Assembly (NCBI GenBank): GCA_964651705.1
Contig: CAZYWZ010000023.1
Location: 12,220 to 76,219, forward strand
Reading direction: 5' to 3'
Length of the DNA stretch: 64,000 nt
From: JADLBR01 sp964651705
Lineage (GTDB): Bacteria; Verrucomicrobiota; Verrucomicrobiia; JADLBR01
Position 1 is the stretch's first letter, and each line of letters opens with the position of its first letter. Of this stretch, positions 27,764 through 36,335 are shown piece by piece. The translations under genes and the position numbers were made by a program. The notes beneath the pieces were generated by a model. That model did not search any database. It was not told the DNA's origin and was given only the letters and a program-made list of their open reading frames with translations.

Positions 27764-29167
27764 ATGAGCCCAGCCCTCCAAGCCGCATTGCTTCTCCTCT
27801 GCCTGCCCGAGGCGCACGCCGCGCAGCAACCAAACTTCCTGCTGATCATCGCCGACGATTGCACCTATCGCGACCTGGGCACCTACGGCGGCCAGGCGAA
27901 GACCCCGCACCTCGACCGGCTGGCAACCGAGGGCATGACATTCACCCGCTGCTTCCAGGCCGCACCGATGTGCTCCCCCACGCGCCATTGCCTCTATACC
28001 GGACTCTACCCGGTCAAGTCCGGCGCCTATCCCAACCACACGATGGCCCACGACTGGGTCAGGAGCATCGCCCATTACCTCCAGGCCGCCGGCTACCGCA
28101 CCCACCTCTCCGGGAAGACCCACATCAAACCCGAGTCCGTCTTCCCATTCGAGTATTCCGTCCGCGCGGGCGACGGCAATCCCGACCCCGACGCCCTCGC
28201 GACGGCCCTGCGCAGCAGCACCGCATCAAACGCCCCTTTCCTCTTCATCGCCGCCTCCCACGAACCACACACCCCCTGGGATAAAGGCGATCCTTCGGCC
28301 TATCCCCCGGCCACCTTGAAACTCCCCCCGGTGCTCGTCGATTCCCCCGACACCCGAGAGGGATTCTCCCGCTACCTCGCCGAGATCACCTACTTCGACG
28401 CCCAGGTCGGAGAAATCCTCGCCCTCCTCGATAAATACGGCGCCCGTGACACCACCTTCGTCATCGTCTTGAGCGAGCAGGGCAACTCTTTCCCCTTCGC
28501 CAAGTGGACGTGTTACGACGCGGGCCTCCAAAGCGCGTGCGTCGTCCGATGGCCCGACAGGGTTAAACCCGCCTCGACCAGCGACGCGCTGGTGGAGTAT
28601 GCCGACGTCGTCCCCACCTTCCTCGAGGCCGCCGGCATCCCCCGGCCCGACATCCTCGACGGCCGCAGTTTCCTCCCCGTGCTGACCGGCGCCGCCACGG
28701 CACACAAGGGCCATGTCTTCGGCCTGCAGACCACCCGCGGCATCAACAACGGCTCCGATCACTACGGCATCCGCAGCGTCCGCGACGCACGCTACCGCTA
28801 TATATGGAATCTCACGCCCGAGGTCACCTTCGAAAACGCCGCCACCAACGACCCCACCTTCAAGACCTGGAAACAGATGGCCGCCGCCGGCGACGCGCAC
28901 GCCGCGCGCCTCGTCCACGACTACCAGCATCGGCCCGCCGAGGAACTCTACGATGCCGAGGCCGACCCGTGGAACCGCACCAACCTAATCGCCAATGCGA
29001 AATTCGCCCCCGCCCGCGACGCCCTCCGCGGCAGCCTCGACGCCTGGATGAAACAGCAGGGCGACGAGGGCCAGCCCACCGAAATGAAGGCGCTCGAGCG
29101 CATGCCCCGCGGCGAGAAACGCCAGGCAAAGTCAAAAAAGAAGAAAGACCGGAAAGCCAAACCATGA
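27764..29167 (+). CDS. secreted sulfatase, heparan-N-sulfatase-like, with altered metal site and lysine-rich tail
   Basis: 467 aa. Signal peptide SPALQAALLLLCLPEAHAA. ADDCTYRDLG, CSPTR with Cys70, and SGKTHIKPE are present. The late metal-ligand motif, usually S/T-D-N/H-G, reads LSEQGNSFPFAKW, so Asp is Glu and Asn/His is Gln. The surrounding FPFAKWTCYDAGLQSACVVRWP is a strong match to the sulfoglucosamine sulfohydrolase-like branch, and the frame is intact, so this is probably a branch variant rather than decay. The tail is very basic (KRQAKSKKKKDRKAKP). Stop and next start overlap by 4 bp. Confidence 0.9.
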   Translation: MSPALQAALLLLCLPEAHAAQQPNFLLIIADDCTYRDLGTYGGQAKTPHLDRLATEGMTFTRCFQAAPMCSPTRHCLYTGLYPVKSGAYPNHTMAHDWVRSIAHYLQAAGYRTHLSGKTHIKPESVFPFEYSVRAGDGNPDPDALATALRSSTASNAPFLFIAASHEPHTPWDKGDPSAYPPATLKLPPVLVDSPDTREGFSRYLAEITYFDAQVGEILALLDKYGARDTTFVIVLSEQGNSFPFAKWTCYDAGLQSACVVRWPDRVKPASTSDALVEYADVVPTFLEAAGIPRPDILDGRSFLPVLTGAATAHKGHVFGLQTTRGINNGSDHYGIRSVRDARYRYIWNLTPEVTFENAATNDPTFKTWKQMAAAGDAHAARLVHDYQHRPAEELYDAEADPWNRTNLIANAKFAPARDALRGSLDAWMKQQGDEGQPTEMKALERMPRGEKRQAKSKKKKDRKAKP

Positions 29168-30618
29168 GCCGCCACCTCGCCATCGTATGCCTATCCCTCC
29201 TGGCCTCCCACTGGACCTCGCCCGCGGCTCCCCCACCGAATATCGTCGTGGTCTTCATCGATGACATGGGATGGGGCGACTTCTCTTGCTTCGGGAACAG
29301 GGACGCCAGCACACCGAACGTCGACCGCCTCGCCTCCCAGGGCATTCGCTTCTCGCAGTTCTACGTGAACTCGCCGATCTGCTCCGCCTCGCGCTGCGCC
29401 CTGACGACCGGCCAGTACCCTCAGCGCTGGCGCATCACCTCCTTCCTGAACAACCGCGCCGACAACGAGCGCCGCGGCATGGCGCAGTGGCTGGATCCGG
29501 CCGCCCCGACGCTCGCCCGATTCCTGAAGGCGGCCGGCTACGCCACCGGCCATTTCGGCAAATGGCATCTCGGCGGCCAGCGCGATGTCGATGACGCCCC
29601 GCCGATCACGGCCTACGGTTTCGACGCTTCCCTCACCAACTTCGAGGGCATGGGGCCAAAGCTCCTCCCTCTCACCCTTAAGCCCGGCGACAGAGAACCC
29701 GGCCGCATCTGGGCCGACGCCGAACGCCTCGGCAAACCCGTCGCCTGGATGCTCCGCTCGAAGGTCACCACAGGCTTCATCGACGCGGCGCTCGAATTCG
29801 TCGCCACCGCGCAGCGCGCCAAGAAGCCCTTCTACATCAATCTCTGGCCCGACGATGTCCATAGCCCATTCTGGCCGCCGGTGGACCGATGGGCGGACGA
29901 CAAGCGAGGGTTGTATCTCGCCGTGCTCGAGGAGATGGATCGCCAGCTTGGCAAGCTCTTTGACCACATTCGCGACGACGCATCCCTGCGCGACAACACC
30001 CTCATCCTCGTCTGCTCCGATAACGGCCCCGAACCCGGCGCCGGTAGCGCAGGAAGCCTCCGCGGCGCCAAGACCACCCTATTCGAGGGCGGCATCCGGT
30101 CCCCCCTCGTCGCCTGGGGCCCCGGGATCATAGCGCCCGAACGCGCCGGCGCGCACGATGCGACTTCCGTCTTTGCCGCGTTCGATCTCGTGCCTTCCCT
30201 GCTCACCATCGCGGGCGCAAAACGCCCCGCAGGCGTCGCCTTCGACGGCGAGGACATCTCCGCCACCCTGCTCGGCAAGGCCACCACCTCGCGACAGGCT
30301 CCCATCCACTGGCGCCGCCCCCCAGACCGAAAATCCTGGCGTCCGATGATTGCCGACACACTTCCCGACCTAGCCGTTCGCGACGGCTCATGGAAACTCC
30401 TCTGCGATTACGATGGCTCCCGCCCCCTGCTCTACGATCTCGATAAGGACCCCGAGGAATCCCTAAACTTGGCGGCGAGCCATCAGGACATCGTCGCCCG
30501 CCTCACCGCGGCCGCTTTAGCCTGGCACCAGTCGATGCCCGCGGACAATGGCCCCGCGCTCGGAGTGGGGCCCCCGCCACAACCCGGAAAGCAAAAGAAG
30601 AAAATGTCCAAGAAATGA
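29164..30618 (+). CDS. secreted S1-type sulfatase with CxAxR motif and lysine-rich tail
   Basis: 484 aa from ATG 29164 (ATGA overlap with the preceding stop). Signal peptide MSRHLAIVCLSLLASHWTSPA. IDDMGWGDFSC, active-site CSASR with Cys73 (the Ala version of the formylglycine motif), HFGKWHLGG, and CSDNGPEPGAG. A long loop at about 150-200 contains FINLWPDDVHSPFWPP. It ends PGKQKKKMSKK. Embedded in a four-gene overlap chain, so expected to be co-translated with its neighbours. Confidence 0.9.
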   Translation: MSRHLAIVCLSLLASHWTSPAAPPPNIVVVFIDDMGWGDFSCFGNRDASTPNVDRLASQGIRFSQFYVNSPICSASRCALTTGQYPQRWRITSFLNNRADNERRGMAQWLDPAAPTLARFLKAAGYATGHFGKWHLGGQRDVDDAPPITAYGFDASLTNFEGMGPKLLPLTLKPGDREPGRIWADAERLGKPVAWMLRSKVTTGFIDAALEFVATAQRAKKPFYINLWPDDVHSPFWPPVDRWADDKRGLYLAVLEEMDRQLGKLFDHIRDDASLRDNTLILVCSDNGPEPGAGSAGSLRGAKTTLFEGGIRSPLVAWGPGIIAPERAGAHDATSVFAAFDLVPSLLTIAGAKRPAGVAFDGEDISATLLGKATTSRQAPIHWRRPPDRKSWRPMIADTLPDLAVRDGSWKLLCDYDGSRPLLYDLDKDPEESLNLAASHQDIVARLTAAALAWHQSMPADNGPALGVGPPPQPGKQKKKMSKK

Positions 30619-32495
30619 GAAAGGGTATTGCCGCCTGCATCCTATTCGGCCCCCTCGCGCTGCCGGCGAGCGCCGCCGATCGTCCCAACATCCTTTGGCT
30701 GACCGCCGAGGACCTGAGCCCGCACCTCGGTTGCTATGGCGATGCGGACGCGACGACGCCCCGCCTCGATGCCTTCGCGCGCCAGTCCTTGAGATTCGAC
30801 CGCGCCTTCGCCACGGCGCCCGTCTGTTCCCCTGCCCGGTCGTGCCTCATCACGGGCATGTTCGCCACCTCGCTCGGCACCCAGCGCCTCCGGTCGAAAT
30901 TCCCGGTCCCCGGGGAGGTCATCCCCTTCCCGGCCCTCCTGCGACAGGCGGGGTGGTACTGCTCGAACAACGTCAAGACCGACTATAACGTGCGGGACGA
31001 GGCCGCCTTCATCCGCGCCGCATGGGACGACTGCTCCTCCAAGGCCCACTGGCGCCCCCGGCGCAAAGACCAACCCTTTTTCTCGGTGTTCAATTTCATG
31101 ACCACCCACCAGAGCCGCACCAGCGTGTGGCCACACGAGGAATTCGAACGGGAGATCCGCTCCAAACTCGACCCCGCCGAGCGCCATGACCCGGCCCGCG
31201 TCACACTCCCCCCCTATTACCCCGATACCGCCGAGGCACGCCGCGCCTGGGCCCGCTACCACGATTGCATCACCCTCATGGACAGGCAGGCCGGCGAGAT
31301 CTTGGACCAGCTCGAGGCGGATGGCCTCGCCGAAGACACCATCGTATTCTTCTTCGGAGACCACGGCATGGGCATGCCACGCGGCAAGCGATGCCTCCAC
31401 GATTCCGGCATGCGCGTGCCACTCCTCGTGCGCATCCCAAAGCAATGGGCGCATCTCGCGCCATCGCCGCCCGGCTCCACCACGGATCGCCTCGTGAGCT
31501 TTGTCGACTTCGCGCCCACCGTCCTGAGCCTTTTCGGGATCCCTGCCCCGGCACATCTCCAGGGAAGTGCCTTCCTCGGCACGCATGCCGCCGCGCCGCG
31601 CGAGTTCATCCATGGCGCCCGCGACCGCGTTGACGAGGCCTTCGACGTCTCCCGGAGCGTCCGCGACGCACGATGGCTCTACATCCGCAACTTCATGCCA
31701 CACCTCCCCTGGATGCAGCCGGAATCTTTCTCGGATGGCTCCACGTTCCGGAGGGAACTCAAGCGCCTCGCCGCGGATGATGCGCTTCCACCCGCCGCCC
31801 GGCCCTATGCCACCGCGCCGCGGCCACTCGAGGAACTCTACGACACCGCGGCGGACCCCCACCAGATCCATAACCTCGCCTCCGATGCCGCGCACATCGA
31901 TCGATGCGAGCGCATGCGCGCCGAACTCCGCCGCTGGCAACTCGAGACCCGCGATGCCGGCTTTTTCACCGAACCCGACCTCTGGTCCACCCTGAAGCCC
32001 GGCGAGACGCCTCGCGCCACCACTGCCGATCCCGCGCGCTACCCGCTGGAACGGCTCCTCGATGTCGCCGGCGAGGTCGGTCGCCAGGACGCCGCGCCAA
32101 AGCAGCGCGGATGGCTGCACGATCCCGATCCCTCCGTCCGCTACTGGGCCGCCGTCGGACTCCACGCCAATGCCTCTCCCAAAGAGGCAGACCGAGCCGC
32201 CCTCCGCCAAACCCTCGCCGATGCCTCGCCCGCCGCGCGCATCGAGGCCGCCGCCGCACTGGCACGCCATGGCGACGCCGCGCCCGCCATGCCGGTCCTC
32301 GCAGCCGCCCTCCACCACGAAACCCGCGAGGTCGTGCTCCACGCCGCCCGCGCCCTCGAACTCCTCGGGCCCATCGCCAAACCCCTCCATCCGGAAATGC
32401 GCGACGCGCTCGCCATCGCCAGCGAGGCCGAAAAGACCGGTGACGATATCGCCATGTTCGTCCGATTCAGCCTGGAGGCCGCACTGAATCCATGA
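30615..32495 (+). CDS. secreted sulfatase with C-terminal HEAT-like repeats (paralogue 1)
   Basis: 626 aa; ATGA overlap at 30615. Signal peptide to about Ala20. TAEDLSPHLGCYG, CSPAR with Cys71, the CSNNVKTDYNV segment in place of GKWHLG, and FGDHGMGMPRGKRCLHDSGMRVPLL mark the heparan-N-sulfatase-like branch. After the catalytic domain (to about 470) residues 490-626 hold alpha-helical HEAT-type repeats (DPDPSVRYWAAVGLHAN, DASPAARIEAAAALARHG, HETREVVLHAARALELLG), probably a protein- or glycan-docking scaffold. About the same design as the next gene, so a tandem duplicate. Confidence 0.92.
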   Translation: MRKGIAACILFGPLALPASAADRPNILWLTAEDLSPHLGCYGDADATTPRLDAFARQSLRFDRAFATAPVCSPARSCLITGMFATSLGTQRLRSKFPVPGEVIPFPALLRQAGWYCSNNVKTDYNVRDEAAFIRAAWDDCSSKAHWRPRRKDQPFFSVFNFMTTHQSRTSVWPHEEFEREIRSKLDPAERHDPARVTLPPYYPDTAEARRAWARYHDCITLMDRQAGEILDQLEADGLAEDTIVFFFGDHGMGMPRGKRCLHDSGMRVPLLVRIPKQWAHLAPSPPGSTTDRLVSFVDFAPTVLSLFGIPAPAHLQGSAFLGTHAAAPREFIHGARDRVDEAFDVSRSVRDARWLYIRNFMPHLPWMQPESFSDGSTFRRELKRLAADDALPPAARPYATAPRPLEELYDTAADPHQIHNLASDAAHIDRCERMRAELRRWQLETRDAGFFTEPDLWSTLKPGETPRATTADPARYPLERLLDVAGEVGRQDAAPKQRGWLHDPDPSVRYWAAVGLHANASPKEADRAALRQTLADASPAARIEAAAALARHGDAAPAMPVLAAALHHETREVVLHAARALELLGPIAKPLHPEMRDALAIASEAEKTGDDIAMFVRFSLEAALNP

Positions 32496-34387
32496 GCCTT
32501 GATCGCCCCATGAACCTCACCTCGCATGCCAACCACCGGATCCGCGCGGGTGCGCGGCATCTCATCCTCCCACTGCTGCTGGCGTCCCGGATCGCGTCGG
32601 CGGACGAACGTCCCAATATCCTCTGGATCACCAGCGAGGACAACAGCCCCTACCTTGGATGCTATGGCGATCCGCTCGCGCAGACGCCGAACCTCGACCG
32701 CCTCGCCCGCGAGGGCCTCCGCTATCGCAACGCATTCGCCAACGCGCCCGTCTGCTCCAGCGCGCGCACCACCCTCATCACCGGCATGTACGCCTGTTCC
32801 CTCGGCGCCCACAACCACCGCAGCAAGGTCGCCATCCCCGATGGATTTCCGCTCTACCCCCAGGTCTTGCGCGCGTCCGGCTACTACTGCTCGAATAATT
32901 CCAAGACCGACTACAACCTTTCCGACAGGCGCGACGTCTGGGACGAGAGCAGCAAAAAGGCCCACTACAAGAATCGCGCGCCGGGACAGCCGTTTTTCGC
33001 CGTATTCAACTTCACCACCAGCCACGAGAGCCAGGTGGCGCCGAAGCCGGGCAAGACCGCGTTTCGCGTCCCGCCGGAAAAAGTCCCGCTCCCGCCGTAT
33101 CACCCCGACACGCCGGAGATCCGGCGCGATTGGGCCAACTACTATGACCAGATGACCCTGTTGGATGCCCAGGTCGGCGAAGTCTTGGACGAGCTCGCCG
33201 GCGCCGGTCTCGACGACGACACCATCGTATTCTACTACGGCGATCACGGCGGCGCCCTGCCCCGCGGAAAACGCAACATCCACGACTCGGGCACCCGCGT
33301 CCCCCTGATCATCCGCATCCCCAAGAAGTGGTCCCACCTCTCCCCCGCCGCTCCAGGCGAATGGGCCGATGACCTCGTCAGTTTCGTCGACTTCCCCGCG
33401 ACCGTCCTCAGCCTCTGCGGGGTGCCCGTCCCGCCGAATTACGAGGGCCGCGCCTTCCTCGGAGCCGCCAAGGCCCCTCCCCGGACACGCGTCTTCCTGT
33501 TCCGGGGCCGCATGGACGAGCGCTACGATATGGTCAGGGCCATACGGGACAAAGACGCCCGATACGTGCGCAACTATTCGCCCCATCGGCCCTGGGGCCA
33601 GCACTACAGCTATCCCTTCGAGGTGCTCCCCAGCATGCGGTCCTGGTCGGAGACCTTCACCGCGGGGAAATGCAACGAGACGCAGGCGCGATATTGGCGA
33701 CCCAAGCCCGGAGAGGAATTCTATCAGATCGCCGCGGACCCGTTCGAGATCCGCAATCTGGCCCATGACCCCGGATGCGCCGCCCGGATCGAGACACTCC
33801 GCGCCGCCCTGCGCGACGAGATCCTCAAGACGCGCGACGTCGGATTCATCCCCGAGGGAATGTTCCCGCGACTGGCCGGCGACAAGACCATCTACGACTA
33901 TGCCCGGGGCGACGCCTATCCCATCCGCAAGATCCTCGACCTCGCCGACCGCGCCAGCGACAGCGATCCCAGGCACCTCAAGGACTTCATCGCCGCCCTC
34001 GATGACCCCCATCCGGTCGTCCGCTATTGGGCCGCGACCGGATGCCTCGTGCTCAAGGCCGATGCCGCGCCCGCGAAAGACAAACTCCGGGCCGGGCTCT
34101 CCGACGAGTGGGCCGACGTCCGCGTCGCCGCCGCCGAATCTATCGCCTACCTCGGCGAACCAAAGTCCGCCCTCGATGCCATCGCCGCGGTGCTTCGCGA
34201 GGGCAACCTCCACGAGGCGCTCGCCGCCCAGAATGCCCTCGACTTCATGTGGCAGGCAGGCCACGTGACCCTCGCCGACGCGCGGGCCCTCGTCAGGGAC
34301 ATGGACCTCCCCGAACCCGGGAACCGCATCCCGCGATACCTCCTGAATACCTCAGAATCCACGAAGCCATGCGACCCATTCCCCTAA
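32492..34387 (+). CDS. secreted sulfatase with HEAT-like repeats (paralogue 2), CSSAR motif
   Basis: 631 aa; ATGA overlap with the previous stop. The signal is preceded by a longer basic N-terminus (hydrophobic core LILPLLLASRIASA); ATG 32510 is an alternative start. TSEDNSPYLGCYG, then CSSAR with Cys88: Ser stands where Pro or Ala is expected. CSNNSKTDYNL and YGDHGGALPRGKRNIHDSG match paralogue 1. C-terminal HEAT-type repeats include DDPHPVVRYWAATGCLVL and DEWADVRVAAAESIAYLG. Everything apart from the active-site motif looks functional. Confidence 0.92.
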   Translation: MSLDRPMNLTSHANHRIRAGARHLILPLLLASRIASADERPNILWITSEDNSPYLGCYGDPLAQTPNLDRLAREGLRYRNAFANAPVCSSARTTLITGMYACSLGAHNHRSKVAIPDGFPLYPQVLRASGYYCSNNSKTDYNLSDRRDVWDESSKKAHYKNRAPGQPFFAVFNFTTSHESQVAPKPGKTAFRVPPEKVPLPPYHPDTPEIRRDWANYYDQMTLLDAQVGEVLDELAGAGLDDDTIVFYYGDHGGALPRGKRNIHDSGTRVPLIIRIPKKWSHLSPAAPGEWADDLVSFVDFPATVLSLCGVPVPPNYEGRAFLGAAKAPPRTRVFLFRGRMDERYDMVRAIRDKDARYVRNYSPHRPWGQHYSYPFEVLPSMRSWSETFTAGKCNETQARYWRPKPGEEFYQIAADPFEIRNLAHDPGCAARIETLRAALRDEILKTRDVGFIPEGMFPRLAGDKTIYDYARGDAYPIRKILDLADRASDSDPRHLKDFIAALDDPHPVVRYWAATGCLVLKADAAPAKDKLRAGLSDEWADVRVAAAESIAYLGEPKSALDAIAAVLREGNLHEALAAQNALDFMWQAGHVTLADARALVRDMDLPEPGNRIPRYLLNTSESTKPCDPFP

Positions 34388-35733
34388 CCGCCTGTCTGCT
34401 GGCGGTCGCCGTCACCCACGTCGTCGCCGATGCGCCAAAACCCAACGTCATCGTCATACTGTCCGATGACCAGGGCTCCGTAGACCTCGGCTGCTATGGC
34501 GCAAAGGACCTGCACACCCCGAACACCGACGCCCTCGCGGCCCGCGGCATCCGCTTCACCCAATTCTATTCCGCGGCGCCCGTGTGCTCCCCCTCGCGCG
34601 CCGGCCTGCTCACCGGACGCTGGCCCGTCCGCGCCGGCGTGCCCAACAATTGCGCCTCGCAGCAGGGGGGCAAAGGCGCGCTGCCTCCCGAAGAGATCAC
34701 GATGGCGGAGGTCTTCAAGGCCGCAGGATACGCCACCGCCCACATCGGGAAGTGGCACGTCGGCTATACGCCCGAGACCTCGCCGCTATCCCAGGGTTTC
34801 GATCAGAGCTTTGGCCACATGGGTGGTTGCATCGACAACTATTCGCACTTCTTCTACTGGAGCGGCCCCAATATCCACGACCTCTGGCGCAACGGCGCGG
34901 AGGTCTTCCGCGATGGGGCCTACTTCCCCGATCTCATGGTCGCGGAGGCCGCACGCTTCATCGCCGAGAATCGGCACCGTCCCTTCTTTATCTACTACGC
35001 GATAAACACACCCCACTATCCCTATCAGGGCGACAAGAAATGGCTCGATCACTTCAAGCATCTCCCGCACCCGCGCAACCTCTACGCCGCCTTCCTTGCC
35101 GCGCAGGATGAGCGCCTCGGCGCCCTCTTCGCGAAGGTCGAAGCACTCGGGCTGGCGGAGCGCACCATCATCGTCTTCCAGAGCGACAACGGGCATTCCA
35201 CGGAGGAACGCGCGCATTTCGGCGGCGGGAGCGCGGGCCCCTACCGCGGCGCGAAGTTCAGCCTCTTCGAGGGTGGGATACGCCTCCCCGCCATTATCTC
35301 TTGGCCCGGCACCCTGCCCCAAAACGAGGTCCGCGATCACGTGGCGCACGCCTGCGACTGGTTGCCCACCCTCGCGGCACTCGCCGGGGTCCAGCCGCCC
35401 GACACGCGCCTCGACGGCCGCAACCTCGTCCCCATCCTCCGCGACCCCAAGGCGCCCGGCCCGCACACCGCGCACGCGCTCCACTGGCAAGTAGGAGACG
35501 GCCCAAATGCCGACTGGGCCGTGCGCGACGGCGAATGGAAACTGCTCGGCAATGCCCGCGATACCGGCGGCGGCATCGCCTGGGGACCCGGCGCAACCAA
35601 GAAGGGCGGCGACCGCATACCCCTCTTCCTCGCCAATATCACGGACGACCCCGCCGAAACAACCAATCTCGCCGACCGCCACCCCGACATCGTCGCCCGC
35701 CTCAGGCAATTGCACGAAGACCACCTCCGCTGA
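34369..35733 (+). CDS. secreted S1-type sulfatase, arylsulfatase-like
   Basis: 454 aa from ATG 34369, overlapping the preceding gene by 19 bp. Signal peptide MRPIPLTACLLAVAVTHVVA. LSDDQGSVDLGCYG, CSPSR with Cys73, HIGKWHVGYT, FQSDNGHSTEER and PYRGAKFSLFEGGIRLPAI are complete. It resembles the N-acetylgalactosamine-6-/arylsulfatase A-like group by its GGCIDNYSHFFYW segment. Its natural C-terminus (HEDHLR) is followed at once by debris of another sulfatase, so a neighbour was probably deleted here. Confidence 0.92.
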   Translation: MRPIPLTACLLAVAVTHVVADAPKPNVIVILSDDQGSVDLGCYGAKDLHTPNTDALAARGIRFTQFYSAAPVCSPSRAGLLTGRWPVRAGVPNNCASQQGGKGALPPEEITMAEVFKAAGYATAHIGKWHVGYTPETSPLSQGFDQSFGHMGGCIDNYSHFFYWSGPNIHDLWRNGAEVFRDGAYFPDLMVAEAARFIAENRHRPFFIYYAINTPHYPYQGDKKWLDHFKHLPHPRNLYAAFLAAQDERLGALFAKVEALGLAERTIIVFQSDNGHSTEERAHFGGGSAGPYRGAKFSLFEGGIRLPAIISWPGTLPQNEVRDHVAHACDWLPTLAALAGVQPPDTRLDGRNLVPILRDPKAPGPHTAHALHWQVGDGPNADWAVRDGEWKLLGNARDTGGGIAWGPGATKKGGDRIPLFLANITDDPAETTNLADRHPDIVARLRQLHEDHLR

Positions 35734-35737
35734 TTGC

Positions 35738-35884
35738 CCCGCGCTGCAACTCTTCGACCTCGATGCCGACCCCGGCGAATCGAGACCCGCCCGCGACGCC
35801 CAAGTCATCCGAAAACTCCGCGGGATGGCCGTCATGTTCCAGGAGGAGATGACCGCGCCACCCGCGCGCGCCGGCGGATCCTAA
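35738..35884 (+). pseudogene. relic C-terminus of another sulfatase
   Basis: In one frame, right after the stop of the preceding sulfatase, the sequence reads CPALQLFDLDADPGES, then ARDAQVIRKLRGMAVMFQEEM and a stop at 35884. LFDLDADPGE followed by residues like VIRxLRxM is the standard C-terminal ending of S1 sulfatases (compare LFDLDADPGENHDL at the end of the gene at 17897-19423). There is no start codon or catalytic domain, so this is the 3' stump of a deleted paralogue. Confidence 0.7.
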
Positions 35885-35904
35885 AATCCCGCGCCCCACC
35901 CTTT

Positions 35905-36318
35905 ATGGGAATGCCGTGACCTCGCCGGCAAGATCTACTGGTTCCCAGGCCAGAGGCACGCTGGATCGCCGCGAGACATCACCACGCAATCCGACCCGAT
36001 CATCGCAGAACTTTGCCATGAGCTTCGCACCCGTCATGGCGGCCAGACGGCCATCCTGTATGGGTCGTGAGCCGGTGGTGACGCAGAACCGGACAGCGAC
36101 TCTGACATCGCGGATTTCGGCCCCGTTTCGACCTGAGGTTCCTTTGCTTCCTCGGCCCCAAGCAAAGCCTCGAATGGCTCCGGGAGCACGACAAGGGCGC
36201 CCATGCCGCCTTCGAAAAGGCCCTTCGGCAGGGAGTCGGCCTGGACGCGATCCGCCAACCTGTGGAAGCAGTGGTGGGCGCTGAGAGCCAATCGGGCGGG
36301 TTCTGGGAACAGCAGTAG
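35905..36318 (+). pseudogene. broken MNT/MinN-type nucleotidyltransferase
   Basis: One frame reads CRDLAGKIYWFPGQ, ITTQSDPIIAELCHELR, QTAILYGS, then TGA at 36068-36070, then AGGDAEPDSDSDIADF. Reading TGA as CGA restores GSRAGG...SDSDIADF, the GSRxxG...DxDxD/DI motif of minimal nucleotidyltransferases. A second coding-looking segment follows in another frame (GPKQSLEWLREHDKG, AAFEKALRQGVGLDAI), ending at 36318, so a frameshift is also present. Family members are often antitoxin-like or toxin partners; the partner is not seen here. Confidence 0.55.
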
Positions 36319-36335
36319 TCGGCTCAGGTCCGGCC

